Shown: positions 47,348 to 56,019 of the stretch, in pieces
Layout of the letters: each line of letters starts with the position of its first letter
Numbering within the stretch: position 1 is the stretch's first letter
Source of the DNA: Deltaproteobacteria bacterium
GTDB taxonomy: Bacteria > Desulfobacterota > Desulfomonilia > Desulfomonilales > Desulfomonilaceae
NCBI GenBank assembly: GCA_016875095.1
Contig: VGSG01000014.1
Span: 1-63,606 of the forward strand
DNA: 63,606 nucleotides
Direction: 5' to 3'
Made by a program: the position numbers and the translations under genes
Notes under the pieces: generated by a model
Databases searched by the model: none
What the model saw: only the letters and a program-made list of their open reading frames with translations
Told to the model about the DNA's origin: nothing

Positions 47348-47743
47348 TCACTTCTTCAGGTGAGTGCGAATATATGAGACGATATCTTCGGTCCGCGTCC
47401 CGGGGCCAAAGATCTCCTCGATGCCGCTCTCTTTCATTGCCGCCACGTCTTCATCGGGAACGATCCCTCCCCCGAGGATGAGCACGTCGTTCATTCCATT
47501 ATCCCTAAAGAGCTTGGCTACCCTCGGAAAGAGGTAATCGTGCGCGCCGGATAGAGAGCTGAGGCACACCACGTCGGCGTCTTCCTGAACCGCGGTCTGA
47601 AAGATCGCCTCAGGCGTCTGCCGAAGGCCGGTGTAAATGACTTCCATCCCCGCATCCCGCAGCGCTCGCGCGACCACTTTAGCCCCTCGGTCGTGGCCGT
47701 CCAGTCCCGGCTTGGCCACAATGACCCGTATACGTTTTTCCAT
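47348..47743 (-). CDS. Methylmalonyl-CoA mutase B12-binding (C-terminal) subunit
   Basis: 131 residues. A stand-alone cobalamin-binding domain: [10 protein letters not shown] holds the DxHxxG histidine that ligates cobalt, [11 protein letters not shown] the second loop and [10 protein letters not shown] the base-side loop. It works with a separate catalytic subunit, not in this window, to interconvert succinyl-CoA and methylmalonyl-CoA. Follows the carboxyltransferase gene by 65 bases. Confidence 0.92.
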   Translation of the reverse strand: MEKRIRVIVAKPGLDGHDRGAKVVARALRDAGMEVIYTGLRQTPEAIFQTAVQEDADVVCLSSLSGAHDYLFPRVAKLFRDNGMNDVLILGGGIVPDEDVAAMKESGIEEIFGPGTRTEDIVSYIRTHLKK

Positions 47744-47808
47744 AAATCGATCCTCTTGAGTTCCGTTTTCCGGAAAGGGCGGGTCCCTCCATTCCCGCCC
47801 TCCGTATC

Positions 47809-49362
47809 TTACAGCGGTATGTTACCGTGTTTGCGTCTTGGCTTCTCTTCCTGTTTCTTCTCCAGTTGCGCGAACGCTCGAATCAGGACTTGCCTGGTCT
47901 CGCGCGGAAGGATGACCCGATCCACGAAACCGAGCTCCGCGGCCCGGTAAGGACTTGCGAACTTCTCCACGTACTGATCGATCAGTTCCTTGCGACGGGC
48001 CTCCGGATCGGAGGCCTGGGCAATTTCTTTGCGGAAGAGTATTTGGATCGCGCCTTCCGGACCCATGACCGCGATTTCCGCGGTTGGGTACGCGAGATTG
48101 ATGTCCGCACGCAGATGTTTGCTGGACATAACCACGTATGCTCCGCCGTATGCCTTGCGGGTAATCAAGGTCACCTTGGGGACCGTGGCCTCCGCATACG
48201 CGTAGAGGATTTTGGCCCCGTGCTTGATGATCCCGCCATGCTCCTGTTGCGTGCCGGGAAGGTATCCGGGGACATCGAGCAGCGTCCAGAGCGGGATATT
48301 GAATGCATCACAGAAACGCACGAAACGCGCGCACTTCACCGATGCCTCCGTGTCCAGGCAGCCTGCCATCCACTTGGGCTGGTTCGCCACCACCCCTACC
48401 GTTTTCCCGTTGAGCCGGCCGAACCCGACGATGAGATTCTTCGCATAGTTCTCATGCGCCTCGACGAAATGACCGTTGTCCATCACGGGCACAATGATCC
48501 GTTTCATGTCGTACGGTCTTCTGGGGTTGTCCGGAATCACCTCGTCCAATTCGGGGTTCACACGATCGGGCGGGTCGTCGCAGGGAACCACGGGGGGAAA
48601 CTCACGGTTACTCGAAGGCAACAAAGAAAGAAGCTCTCTCACCCTCTCCAGGGTCTCTTTCTCAGACTTGAAGTGGAAGTGACATACGCCCGAAACCTTT
48701 CCGTGAACTTTGGCGCCGCCGAGACTCTCAGGATCTATCTCCTCGCTGGTAACCTGCTTGATCACCTGCGGGCCGGTAATGAACATGTAACTGGTCTTCT
48801 CGGTCATGAATATGAAGTCCGTCACTGCGGGAGAATAGACCGCGCCTCCTGCGCATGGGCCCATGATTATCGAGATCTGGGGGATAACCCCCGACGCTCT
48901 CACATTCCGGTAAAAGACCTCCCCATAACCGCCCAGGCTTTCCACACCCTCCTGAATGCGCGCCCCTCCGGAGTCGTTAATGCCGATAAGCGGACATCCG
49001 TTCCGATACGCGAGGTCCATGACCTTGCAGATCTTCATGGCATGAGTGTAGGAGAGACTTCCTCCAAAGACGGTGAAATCCTGAGCAAACACGTACACCC
49101 CTCTGCCGTTGATGCGGCCAAAGCCGCTCACCACTCCCTCGCCGGGGATCTTCGTCCTATCCATGTCAAAATCGGCGCATCGGTGCACCACGAACTTGTC
49201 AATCTCCTCGAAAGATCCCTCGTCCAGCAGCTCAAGGACGCGCTCTCGGGCGGTCATCTTACCCGCCTCATGTTGCTTTGCGATCTTGTCAGGACCTCCG
49301 GCCGCGTCGGATTCGGCCAGTCTCAGCTTCAGTTCTTCATATTTCTCCTCAAGCGCCGCCAT
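47809..49362 (-). CDS. Methylmalonyl-/propionyl-CoA carboxyltransferase subunit
   Basis: 517 residues from ATG 49362 ([20 protein letters not shown]) behind GAGGAG; ATG 49377 is less likely. Crotonase-like duplicated carboxyltransferase: [56 protein letters not shown], and in the second half [20 protein letters not shown] and [14 protein letters not shown]. It moves carboxyl between biotin and propionyl-CoA/methylmalonyl-CoA. With SucCD and the mutase subunit it fits propionate or succinate metabolism. No biotin carrier is in the window. Confidence 0.93.
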   Translation of the reverse strand: MAALEEKYEELKLRLAESDAAGGPDKIAKQHEAGKMTARERVLELLDEGSFEEIDKFVVHRCADFDMDRTKIPGEGVVSGFGRINGRGVYVFAQDFTVFGGSLSYTHAMKICKVMDLAYRNGCPLIGINDSGGARIQEGVESLGGYGEVFYRNVRASGVIPQISIIMGPCAGGAVYSPAVTDFIFMTEKTSYMFITGPQVIKQVTSEEIDPESLGGAKVHGKVSGVCHFHFKSEKETLERVRELLSLLPSSNREFPPVVPCDDPPDRVNPELDEVIPDNPRRPYDMKRIIVPVMDNGHFVEAHENYAKNLIVGFGRLNGKTVGVVANQPKWMAGCLDTEASVKCARFVRFCDAFNIPLWTLLDVPGYLPGTQQEHGGIIKHGAKILYAYAEATVPKVTLITRKAYGGAYVVMSSKHLRADINLAYPTAEIAVMGPEGAIQILFRKEIAQASDPEARRKELIDQYVEKFASPYRAAELGFVDRVILPRETRQVLIRAFAQLEKKQEEKPRRKHGNIPL

Positions 49363-49409
49363 ATCTTGTCTCCTCATGTCTCCACGCTTGTCGTCAACCG
49401 AGATTGCTC

Positions 49410-50282
49410 TTAGCCCAGAATCTTTTGCATCACCGCGCCCACTTGGGTCAGATTATCAATCACCGTCGCGCCGGCTTCGCTGAGCGCTCTGATCTTCTCT
49501 TGAGCGGTTCCCGTCCCGCCGGAAATGATTGCGCCCGCGTGACCCATTCGCTTTCCCGGCGGGGCCAGTCTCCCCGCTATGTATGCCACCACCGGCTTGT
49601 TGAATTCCTGCTTGATATATTTCGCGGCTTGCTCTTCCGCGGCGCCGCCGATTTCACCGATCAGCACCACCGCCTCCGTGGCCGGATCGTCTTTGAAGAG
49701 CTTCAGCACATCCACGAAACTCATCCCCACCACCGGGTCGCCCCCGAGGCCGATGCAAGTGCTTTGGCCAACCCCCGCTTTGGTGAGTTGATCCACCACT
49801 TCGTACGTAAGCGTTCCCGATCTGGAAATCACTCCCACGGGGCCCGGCTTGTGAATATATCCCGGCATAATGCCCACTTTGCAGCGCTCAGGCGGAGAAA
49901 TCACTCCGGGCGTGTTGGGCCCGATCAGCCGCCGGCCTTCCTCTCTTACCGTGTGGAGAGCGCAAGCGGTGTCGAGCGGGGGTATCCCCTCCGTTATGCA
50001 CACGATCACTTCGATGCCTGCGTCCACGGCCTCTAGGATCGGATCCATGGCGTGGGCCGCGGGAACGAATATCAGTGACACGTTGGCGCCCGTCTCCTTG
50101 ACCGCGGCCCAAACCGTGTTGAAGACCGGGATACCGTCAACGTATTCCCCCTGCTTTCCGGGGGTCACCCCCCCAACCATGTTCGTGCCGTAGTCCCGGC
50201 AGGCCAGGGAATGGAACGTGCCGTTCTTCCCTGTGATCCCCTGACAGATGACTCGGGACTCCTTGTTCACCAGAATCGCCAT
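49410..50282 (-). CDS. sucD: Succinyl-CoA ligase alpha subunit
   Basis: 290 residues, GGAG before the ATG. CoA-binding Rossmann domain ([29 protein letters not shown]) and the phosphohistidine loop [17 protein letters not shown]. Makes ATP or GTP from succinyl-CoA. The sucC gene ends 30 bases upstream; the carboxyltransferase follows. Confidence 0.97.
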   Translation of the reverse strand: MAILVNKESRVICQGITGKNGTFHSLACRDYGTNMVGGVTPGKQGEYVDGIPVFNTVWAAVKETGANVSLIFVPAAHAMDPILEAVDAGIEVIVCITEGIPPLDTACALHTVREEGRRLIGPNTPGVISPPERCKVGIMPGYIHKPGPVGVISRSGTLTYEVVDQLTKAGVGQSTCIGLGGDPVVGMSFVDVLKLFKDDPATEAVVLIGEIGGAAEEQAAKYIKQEFNKPVVAYIAGRLAPPGKRMGHAGAIISGGTGTAQEKIRALSEAGATVIDNLTQVGAVMQKILG

Positions 50283-50312
50283 CTCACGTCTCCGTGCGAA
50301 TCCCTCAAGAAA

Positions 50313-51476
50313 CTACGCGGCCTGCGCAGCCTCCACAGCGAGTTTGGCCGCTTCGTCAAGGGAAGGTATCATCTGTATGGGCAGGCCCGAGTCCTCGAAG
50401 AGCTGCTTTCCAATATCGATATTGGTGCCTTCGATCCGGGCTATGACCGGCAACCGGGCGCCGTAACGGTTCAGCGCCTTGATCACGCCCCGCGCCAGCA
50501 CATCGCAACGCAATATGCCGCCAAAGATATTGATGAACACCGCCTTGACCCTTTTATCTTCCAGAAGAATGCTCATCGCGTCGGCAATCGCCTGTTCGCT
50601 CGCTCCCCCCCCCACATCCAGGAAGTTCGCGGGCGCGCCGTGATGCAAAGCGATCAGGTCCAGCGTGGCCATGGCCAGACCCGCGCCGTTCACGATGCAT
50701 CCGATATTGCCGTCGAGCTTGATGTAACTCAAGCCCTCCTTGCGGGCCGAAAGCTCCAACAGATCTTCTTGAGTCCGGTCCCGGAGACGCCCCATCTCGG
50801 GATGCCTGAAGAGCGCGTGGTCATCTATATTGACCTTGGCGTCGAGGGCCACCACTCGGTCTCCGGTAATAACAAGGGGGTTGATTTCCGTAAGCGTGCA
50901 GTCATACCCCACAAAGATCTCATAAAGCGTAGTAATCACCTTGACGATCTCCCCGGCGATATTTCGATCGTCCGTCAGCCGGTACGCCAATCCCCTGGCC
51001 TGATAGGGCTTCAAACCGATGAACGGATGGACGCTCACCGTGAAGATCTTGTCCGGGTGCTCTCTTGCAAGAGTCTCAATCTCCATACCGCCGGCCGGAC
51101 TTGCCATGATCGTCACGCGCGCGGTGTTCCTGTCGAGTATAACCCCCAAGTATAGCTCCTGATCCACAGGAAGCACTTCTTCCACAAGGATCGCGGCTAC
51201 GGGCAACCCTTGGGCGCCCGTCTGCCGAGTCACCAGCCTCTTGCCGATAATCGCCGCGGCACGGGCCCGAATGTCGTCCTCACGGGACACAATGGCCACA
51301 CCGCCTGCTTTCCCACGCCCTCCGGAATGCGCCTGGGCCTTGAGAACCACCACCTCGGATTTCAGATGGCGCGCGGTGATCACCGCTTCCAGAGGCTCAT
51401 AACAAACGGCCCCGCGCGGAATGGCCACCCCTCTGGCTGCCAGCAGGTCCTTCGCTTGGTATTCGTGCAAATTCAT
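50313..51476 (-). CDS. sucC: Succinyl-CoA ligase beta subunit
   Basis: 387 residues from ATG 51476 (MNLHEYQAKDLLAARGVAIP); the frame to 51596 adds an artefactual leader. ATP-grasp fold: VVLKAQAHSGGRGKAGGV, EINPLVIT, NGAGLAMATLDLI, FLDVGGGA and NIFGGILRCD. Partner of SucD. First gene of a four-gene minus-strand group, divergent from the secreted protein gene at 51822. Confidence 0.97.
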   Translation of the reverse strand: MNLHEYQAKDLLAARGVAIPRGAVCYEPLEAVITARHLKSEVVVLKAQAHSGGRGKAGGVAIVSREDDIRARAAAIIGKRLVTRQTGAQGLPVAAILVEEVLPVDQELYLGVILDRNTARVTIMASPAGGMEIETLAREHPDKIFTVSVHPFIGLKPYQARGLAYRLTDDRNIAGEIVKVITTLYEIFVGYDCTLTEINPLVITGDRVVALDAKVNIDDHALFRHPEMGRLRDRTQEDLLELSARKEGLSYIKLDGNIGCIVNGAGLAMATLDLIALHHGAPANFLDVGGGASEQAIADAMSILLEDKRVKAVFINIFGGILRCDVLARGVIKALNRYGARLPVIARIEGTNIDIGKQLFEDSGLPIQMIPSLDEAAKLAVEAAQAA

Positions 51477-51707
51477 AAAATCTAAACCTCTAAGACTCTT
51501 CAGCCTCCCGTTTCGGCCGCGGGCCTTCCGCTCGCGGCGCACACGTGCGCAAGGATTCCTCGCGTGAGAACGTCTAGCCGGGATCACAAATAACAAACAA
51601 CACTAGCTTCACGCGCCTGTCTTTGCAAGGAAAAACACCCTTTCTTGGAGAGCACAGGGCCCCGAGCTGCGCGCGAAGTTCCGAACGGCCCGGGGGAATA
51701 TTATCTT

Positions 51708-51723
51708 TTACTTTAATATTTTT
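51708..51723 (+). promoter_or_regulatory. A/T-rich upstream element, copy 2
   Basis: TTACTTTAATATTTTT, a perfect 16-base match to 43873-43888. It ends 10 bases before the -35 of the promoter at 51734. Confidence 0.5.
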
Positions 51724-51733
51724 GGCTATTACC

Positions 51734-51762
51734 TTGTAATTTAATTGTAATTATGATATAGA
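51734..51762 (+). promoter_or_regulatory. Promoter of the secreted Pro/Ala/Gln-rich protein gene
   Basis: TTGTAA (51734-51739), 17-bp spacer, TATAGA (51757-51762); leader about 55 bases ending in AAGGAG. TAATTGTAATTA inside the spacer resembles the repeats at 55440 and 58645. The remaining 51477-51821 interval holds no gene. Confidence 0.5.
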
Positions 51763-51821
51763 CAACCTGGAAACTGAGCGTCGGCTACCAGGCCCTCTAC
51801 CTCACCCCCAAGGAGCCTTTT

Positions 51822-52973
51822 ATGAAAAAGATAATCACCATAACCGCATCCCTCTTGGCGGTGGCCACTCTTTGCGGAGTGGCGAACGCCGCGGGCATGC
51901 AGCATCCGGCTGGGCCGCAACCTGCGCAGACCCTGGCCGCGGCTCCCATTGTAAGCGCACAGAGCCCTGTGGGAGCCAACGCTAATGCAGTCGCGCCGTC
52001 TGCCGTTCCCGCGGCGGCGCAACCGGCGCCCTCCCCTGGCGCTCAGGTTCAGCAGCCAACACAGGTCATCCAGGCCACCGAGAACCCCGCGAGCGCTTCC
52101 CCGGGCCCCTCCAGCAAGATGGGACCGGGATGCCCACCCTGCCCGCCCTGTATTGCTCAGAACGCCACCGGACCGGTCTCAGCGGATAGCGGGGTCCGGT
52201 CCGCGTCCGTATCTACCCAGACGCCGGCCGCGCCGACACAGCCCGAGCCTCGGCCGGTTGTTATTCAATCAGCTCCAGCGGACATCGCAACCGGAGTAAA
52301 CTCACAAACCACCATTGCGCCCGCTCAGCGGCAAGTCCAATCCGACCGGACAAGCGCCAATTGTGGGCCGGGAGCGGTGGCTCAGGGCATCAACTGCGGT
52401 CCATCCAAGTCAACCGGTCAAGAGCAGGCCGCTCCGACCGGCCCCAAGGCTGAGTCCAATGTGACGGCCGCGCCCGGCATGGGTGGGGCTCAAAGCTCCG
52501 ATGGCGCCAAATCGCAGATCGCATCGGCTCACGTACCTCCTCCCGGACAAGAGGATTGCGCGTGCTGCGACCGCGAACCCGTGAAAAGCGCCCAGCAGGA
52601 AAAAGCCGTATCCCCGGTGACTTCTGCGCCGGCGCAAGCGACTCCTCCCGCAGCCTCTCCCATTACCGCAAAGCCTGCGCCCAACGCAGGTCTTAAGCCT
52701 CCGGCTCCCGCTCCGGCGACCCAAGTGGAGCCTGTGGCCCAACGGTCCGGTGATGAAGCCAACGCGAGAATGACTCTGAGACAAGGCGTCCCAGCCTCTA
52801 ATCCGCCCGGCCACACCAACAGCGGTCAAGCGGTTCAGGCTCAGCCGTCTCAAGGCGCCGTGTCCGCGGGCCAGCCAGCGGGCGGGTGGAAGCAAGTCCC
52901 TGCAGCCCAAGGGGGGCCGGTTCAGGCGCAGCAGCCGGCTGCACAGACGCAGACAGCCCCTTACGCGAGATAG
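51822..52973 (+). CDS. Secreted Pro/Ala/Gln-rich protein with Cys clusters
   Basis: 383 residues, AAGGAG before the ATG. The Sec signal peptide ends GVANA (residue 23). The rest is low-complexity Pro/Ala/Gln/Ser, clearly unstructured. Unusual are the cysteines: CPPCPPC, a repeated NCGP unit (ANCGPG and INCGPS) and EDCACCDRE, which could bind metal or form disulfides. No hydrophobic segment after the signal. It resembles the secreted protein at 44038 in composition and promoter, not in sequence. Probably an envelope or surface protein. Confidence 0.72.
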   Translation: MKKIITITASLLAVATLCGVANAAGMQHPAGPQPAQTLAAAPIVSAQSPVGANANAVAPSAVPAAAQPAPSPGAQVQQPTQVIQATENPASASPGPSSKMGPGCPPCPPCIAQNATGPVSADSGVRSASVSTQTPAAPTQPEPRPVVIQSAPADIATGVNSQTTIAPAQRQVQSDRTSANCGPGAVAQGINCGPSKSTGQEQAAPTGPKAESNVTAAPGMGGAQSSDGAKSQIASAHVPPPGQEDCACCDREPVKSAQQEKAVSPVTSAPAQATPPAASPITAKPAPNAGLKPPAPAPATQVEPVAQRSGDEANARMTLRQGVPASNPPGHTNSGQAVQAQPSQGAVSAGQPAGGWKQVPAAQGGPVQAQQPAAQTQTAPYAR

Positions 52974-53076
52974 TGAGGTTACGAAGGCCCAGTCCACAGG
53001 CCCGGACTTTTTACCCCCGAGAGCAGAAGAAAAAATTTGGCTTGAACTCTTCGATTCCGTTGCTTATAGTCCGATT

Positions 53077-53104
53077 GGAGGGGCACGCATCTGCGTGCCC
53101 CTCC
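53077..53104. terminator. Perfect palindrome after the secreted protein gene
   Basis: GGAGGGGCACGCA and TGCGTGCCCCTCC pair over 13 bases with a two-base gap. There is no T-run, so it could be a REP-like unit as much as a terminator. Confidence 0.55.
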
Positions 53105-53160
53105 TGCTTGATTTGCAGGGGATTGCTCTCTCACCTTAATGGGGCTAATATGCCGCGGCG

Positions 53161-55254
53161 ATGAACAAAGCGCGAGTTCTCATAGTCGACGACCAGCAGG
53201 AGATTCTGCTGTCACTCGGAGGGGTCCTCCAGGATGAGGGCCACGAGGTGATCACCGCCCGTGACGGCCAGGAGGCTCTCCACCTGGTTCAGAGCGATTC
53301 ACCCGATGTGGTGTTCCTTGACATCTGGATACCCGGAATTGATGGATTGCAGACGCTCAAGGCCATCAAACGCCTGGATCCGCAATGCGCCGTGATCATG
53401 ATGAGCGGTCACGGAACCATCGAGACCGCGGTAAAGGCCATCAAGTTAGGCGCCGCGGACTACCTGGAGAAGCCGCTCAATCTGGAGGACGTGCTCCACC
53501 TGGTGCAGAAGGCGCTGGACAACCGGGTTTCGGATCTTAAGGAGTGCGCTGTCTCCGGTTTGGACCCGAGCGCCTTGATCGGATCCTCTGAAGCGGCCCA
53601 ACGTTTGAGACGAGCGCTGGAGAACGCGGCGCGGGAGAATGGTTCCGTCTGGCTTGCAGGTGAAAAGGGGACCGGCAAGGAGTTCGCCGCCAGACTGATC
53701 TATAATCTGCAAGACAGGGATCGGGACAGCCTGATCAAGGTTCGTTGTTCAGATCTCAACGAAGAGAACTTCGGCGAGATCATGCTGGGGAGGGGCGCAG
53801 ACCCGCAGCGGCAGCGGCCGGGTAAGATCAATCAGGCGCTCGGCGGGGCCTTATTGCTGATCGGGATAGACAGACTTCCGGCGCCGCTTTGGTCCAGCCT
53901 GGCTAAGGCTCTGATGGAGACGCTCACCCCGCAACGGTCCGCGAGCAAACACCCCGGCTTCCCAACCCGGATCTTTGTGACTTCTTGCCTCGACCCCCAG
54001 ACACTGGCGCGGGATGACGGGGTTCCATCGGAGTTGGTGGAGGCGCTGGCCGACCGCGTGATTCGACTTCCTCCTCTCTCGGAACGACCCGACGACATCC
54101 CGCTCTACGTCAAACACTTCCTTGCCGAGGCGGCCGAAGAATTCGACAGAGACATCTATGACATGGATGAGGAAGCCATCAACCGCCTCCTCGCCTATCC
54201 GTGGCCCGGCAATGTGAAAGAGCTCAAAATCCTGATCGAGCACATGGTCATGACAGCCCCCGGACCTGCAATCACCGTGAGCGATCTTCTGATACCGGGC
54301 GTGGAGAGGTCGGTTACGGAAAGCCGCGCGGCCGGCCAGGTTCACAGAGATCCCGCTCCGGGGACAGGTCACGCGCACAGACCCGTCAGCCTTTCTCGGA
54401 TCGTTCCAGGGAGGACTGTGCGCCATCAGAAGACCCTGCGGACCAGCGCGGTGACGTACGGTCAAGGATTGCACTCGGGGACAAAGACCGGTCTCACCTT
54501 GTCGCCTCTTCCCGTGGGGAGCGGCATTCTATTCGGGCAGATCACGTCCGCGCAGAGCGTTCCGGCGGTGCTCACGAATGTGGAATCCACGGAGTTCTCC
54601 ACTTGCCTCCGAGCAAACGGCTCATCGGCGCGCACCATTGAGCACCTGATGGCTGTCTTTCATGTGTACGGCCTGACGAATGTGATGGTGAAGATCTCCG
54701 ACGAAGTGCCGATCATGGACGGTTCAGCGCTGGAATACTGCAACCTGGTCGAGAGCGCGAAGATAGCCAGCCAAGACGACGTGGTGGAAGAGATCCTCAT
54801 CGACGAACCCATCGAACTTCTATTGAACGAACAGAGCTCCAAAAGCCTCCGCGTTGAGCCGTGCGATTGCTTCGAGGTGGAATACTTCCTCGACTATCCG
54901 GCGCCAATCGGCAAGATGCGCATGGTTTACCGGTGCTCCGACCCCGAGGATTTCAAGAAGAACATTGCGCCGGCTCGAACGTTCGGTTTTGTCAAGGACA
55001 TGAGAATGATGGACGAAATGGGATTGGCCGGTGGAGGCAGGCTATCAAACGTGATCCTGCTCGACGAAGAGAAGGTGGTGAATCCGCCGCTCCGATTCCC
55101 CGACGAATTCGTGCGTCACAAGATACTGGACATCATTGGAGACTTCTATCTCTTAGGCCGCCCCATCCGAGGCAGGGTGATCGCCCGACAAACCGGCCAT
55201 TCGGACAATATTGCCATCCTGAAACTCATCAACGACAAGTATAAGATCCTCTGA
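53161..55254 (+). CDS. lpxC: Response-regulator receiver - degenerate sigma-54 AAA - LpxC deacetylase fusion
   Basis: 697 residues in one uninterrupted frame. 1-120: receiver domain with D10/D11, phosphoacceptor D54 (VFLDIWIPG), S82 and K104. 138-380: NtrC-type AAA module with a preserved Walker A (GEKGTGKE, 167-174) and PWPGNVKELK, but no GAFTGA loop and no acidic Walker B (LLLIGIDRLP), and no Fis HTH after it. 418-697: complete LpxC, UDP-3-O-acyl-GlcNAc deacetylase, the committed step of lipid A synthesis: zinc ligands H495, H653, D657, base E494 (TIEHL), EFVRHKILDIIGD and H680. All LpxC catalytic residues are kept while the AAA part cannot activate sigma-54. It implies phosphorylation-gated control of lipid A synthesis. 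No good ribosome site before ATG 53161. Confidence 0.93.
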   Translation: MNKARVLIVDDQQEILLSLGGVLQDEGHEVITARDGQEALHLVQSDSPDVVFLDIWIPGIDGLQTLKAIKRLDPQCAVIMMSGHGTIETAVKAIKLGAADYLEKPLNLEDVLHLVQKALDNRVSDLKECAVSGLDPSALIGSSEAAQRLRRALENAARENGSVWLAGEKGTGKEFAARLIYNLQDRDRDSLIKVRCSDLNEENFGEIMLGRGADPQRQRPGKINQALGGALLLIGIDRLPAPLWSSLAKALMETLTPQRSASKHPGFPTRIFVTSCLDPQTLARDDGVPSELVEALADRVIRLPPLSERPDDIPLYVKHFLAEAAEEFDRDIYDMDEEAINRLLAYPWPGNVKELKILIEHMVMTAPGPAITVSDLLIPGVERSVTESRAAGQVHRDPAPGTGHAHRPVSLSRIVPGRTVRHQKTLRTSAVTYGQGLHSGTKTGLTLSPLPVGSGILFGQITSAQSVPAVLTNVESTEFSTCLRANGSSARTIEHLMAVFHVYGLTNVMVKISDEVPIMDGSALEYCNLVESAKIASQDDVVEEILIDEPIELLLNEQSSKSLRVEPCDCFEVEYFLDYPAPIGKMRMVYRCSDPEDFKKNIAPARTFGFVKDMRMMDEMGLAGGGRLSNVILLDEEKVVNPPLRFPDEFVRHKILDIIGDFYLLGRPIRGRVIARQTGHSDNIAILKLINDKYKIL

Positions 55255-55370
55255 GAGCAGCCACGAAGTCTGGCGCGGCGTTCCGAAAAAAAGCGCTCAT
55301 GCGTGGCGCCAAAAGCTTTGTCCGATTCGAGGCAGCCCGAAAAAAGCGGAATGCGAATCCCGCTCACTCT

Positions 55371-55427
55371 TCCCTCTCCCGCCAGGGGAGCGGGTTTCGC
55401 AAGCCCGCTCCCTTGACGGGAGAGGGA
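55371..55427. repeat. Nested inverted repeat (REP-like)
   Basis: The outer stem TCCCTCTCCCG (55371-55381) pairs with CGGGAGAGGGA (55417-55427). The inner stem GGGAGCGGG (55386-55394) pairs with CCCGCTCCC (55404-55412). It lies about 115 bases after the lpxC fusion and may end its transcript. Confidence 0.6.
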
Positions 55428-55439
55428 GGCGGGGTGGCG

Positions 55440-55457
55440 ATAACCAATTGTAATTAC
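55440..55457 (+). promoter_or_regulatory. Candidate regulator binding site, copy 1
   Basis: ATAACCAATTGTAATTAC matches GTAACCAGTTGGAATTAC at 58645-58662 in 15 of 18 bases. It stands 470 bases upstream of the sigma-54 promoter at 55925. The rest of 55458-55920 shows no supported gene. Confidence 0.35.
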
Positions 55458-55924
55458 AGAGACTTATTCCTTATTTGAACGCCTATGCGATGGGGAACTC
55501 TACCCGCGGATCGGATTTTTCGCGGCCAATTCCAAGCTATCTGCCGGGAAGAGAGTCAAAGTGCAAAACAGGCGTGGCCATATTGAGAACCCGATCAAAG
55601 AGGGGAAGAACACACTGCGCTGGACGGGACGATTTGCCATCGATTCGCAGCCGGCCAGGCCGGCTTGCTCATGAATATTTGAAGGAATCTAGTTTTGAGA
55701 TGACGGCGCGCCTCAAAATCCGTCCGTGTTCGGATGGTCTTGCGCATGGCTTCAGCGCCTAACGAGATTCCTATAAAGCAGACGTAGTTTTGCCTTCGCC
55801 AGTGGTAAAACAGCTTGACACGTTGTGTAGGAAATCCCAACGGAAAGATTTCGGGCGCGGAAAAGGCTGAATGCGGATACCCGGATTGTCCTTTTCCCAT
55901 GCATAGGCAAGTGAGCTCATGATT

Positions 55925-55940
55925 TGGCATACCTATTGCT
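55925..55940 (+). promoter_or_regulatory. Sigma-54 promoter of the activator gene at 56020
   Basis: TGGCATACCTATTGCTT: GG (55926-55927) and GC (55938-55939) are separated by exactly 10 bases, as sigma-54 requires. The start site would be near 55951, about 70 bases before the ATG. Implies that the activator drives its own gene. Confidence 0.65.
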
Positions 55941-56019
55941 TCACACATCAGCCAGGAATTCTATCAAGAATTCCCGCAGGGACCCTTGCAAACTGTCTTC
56001 TGAGAATTAGAGGTGCCGG

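Noticed and set aside
47827-49413. 528-codon open frame on the plus strand opposite the carboxyltransferase gene
   Set aside because: Antisense shadow in G/C-rich codons; the minus-strand protein has all family motifs.
54201-54641. Frameshift between the AAA and LpxC parts, suggested by a competing frame
   Set aside because: The main frame stays open and both domains are in phase; the competing frame has no recognisable protein.
55595-55948. 117-codon minus-strand ORF upstream of the sigma-54 activator
   Set aside because: It crosses the sigma-54 promoter and has no family features; probably chance.
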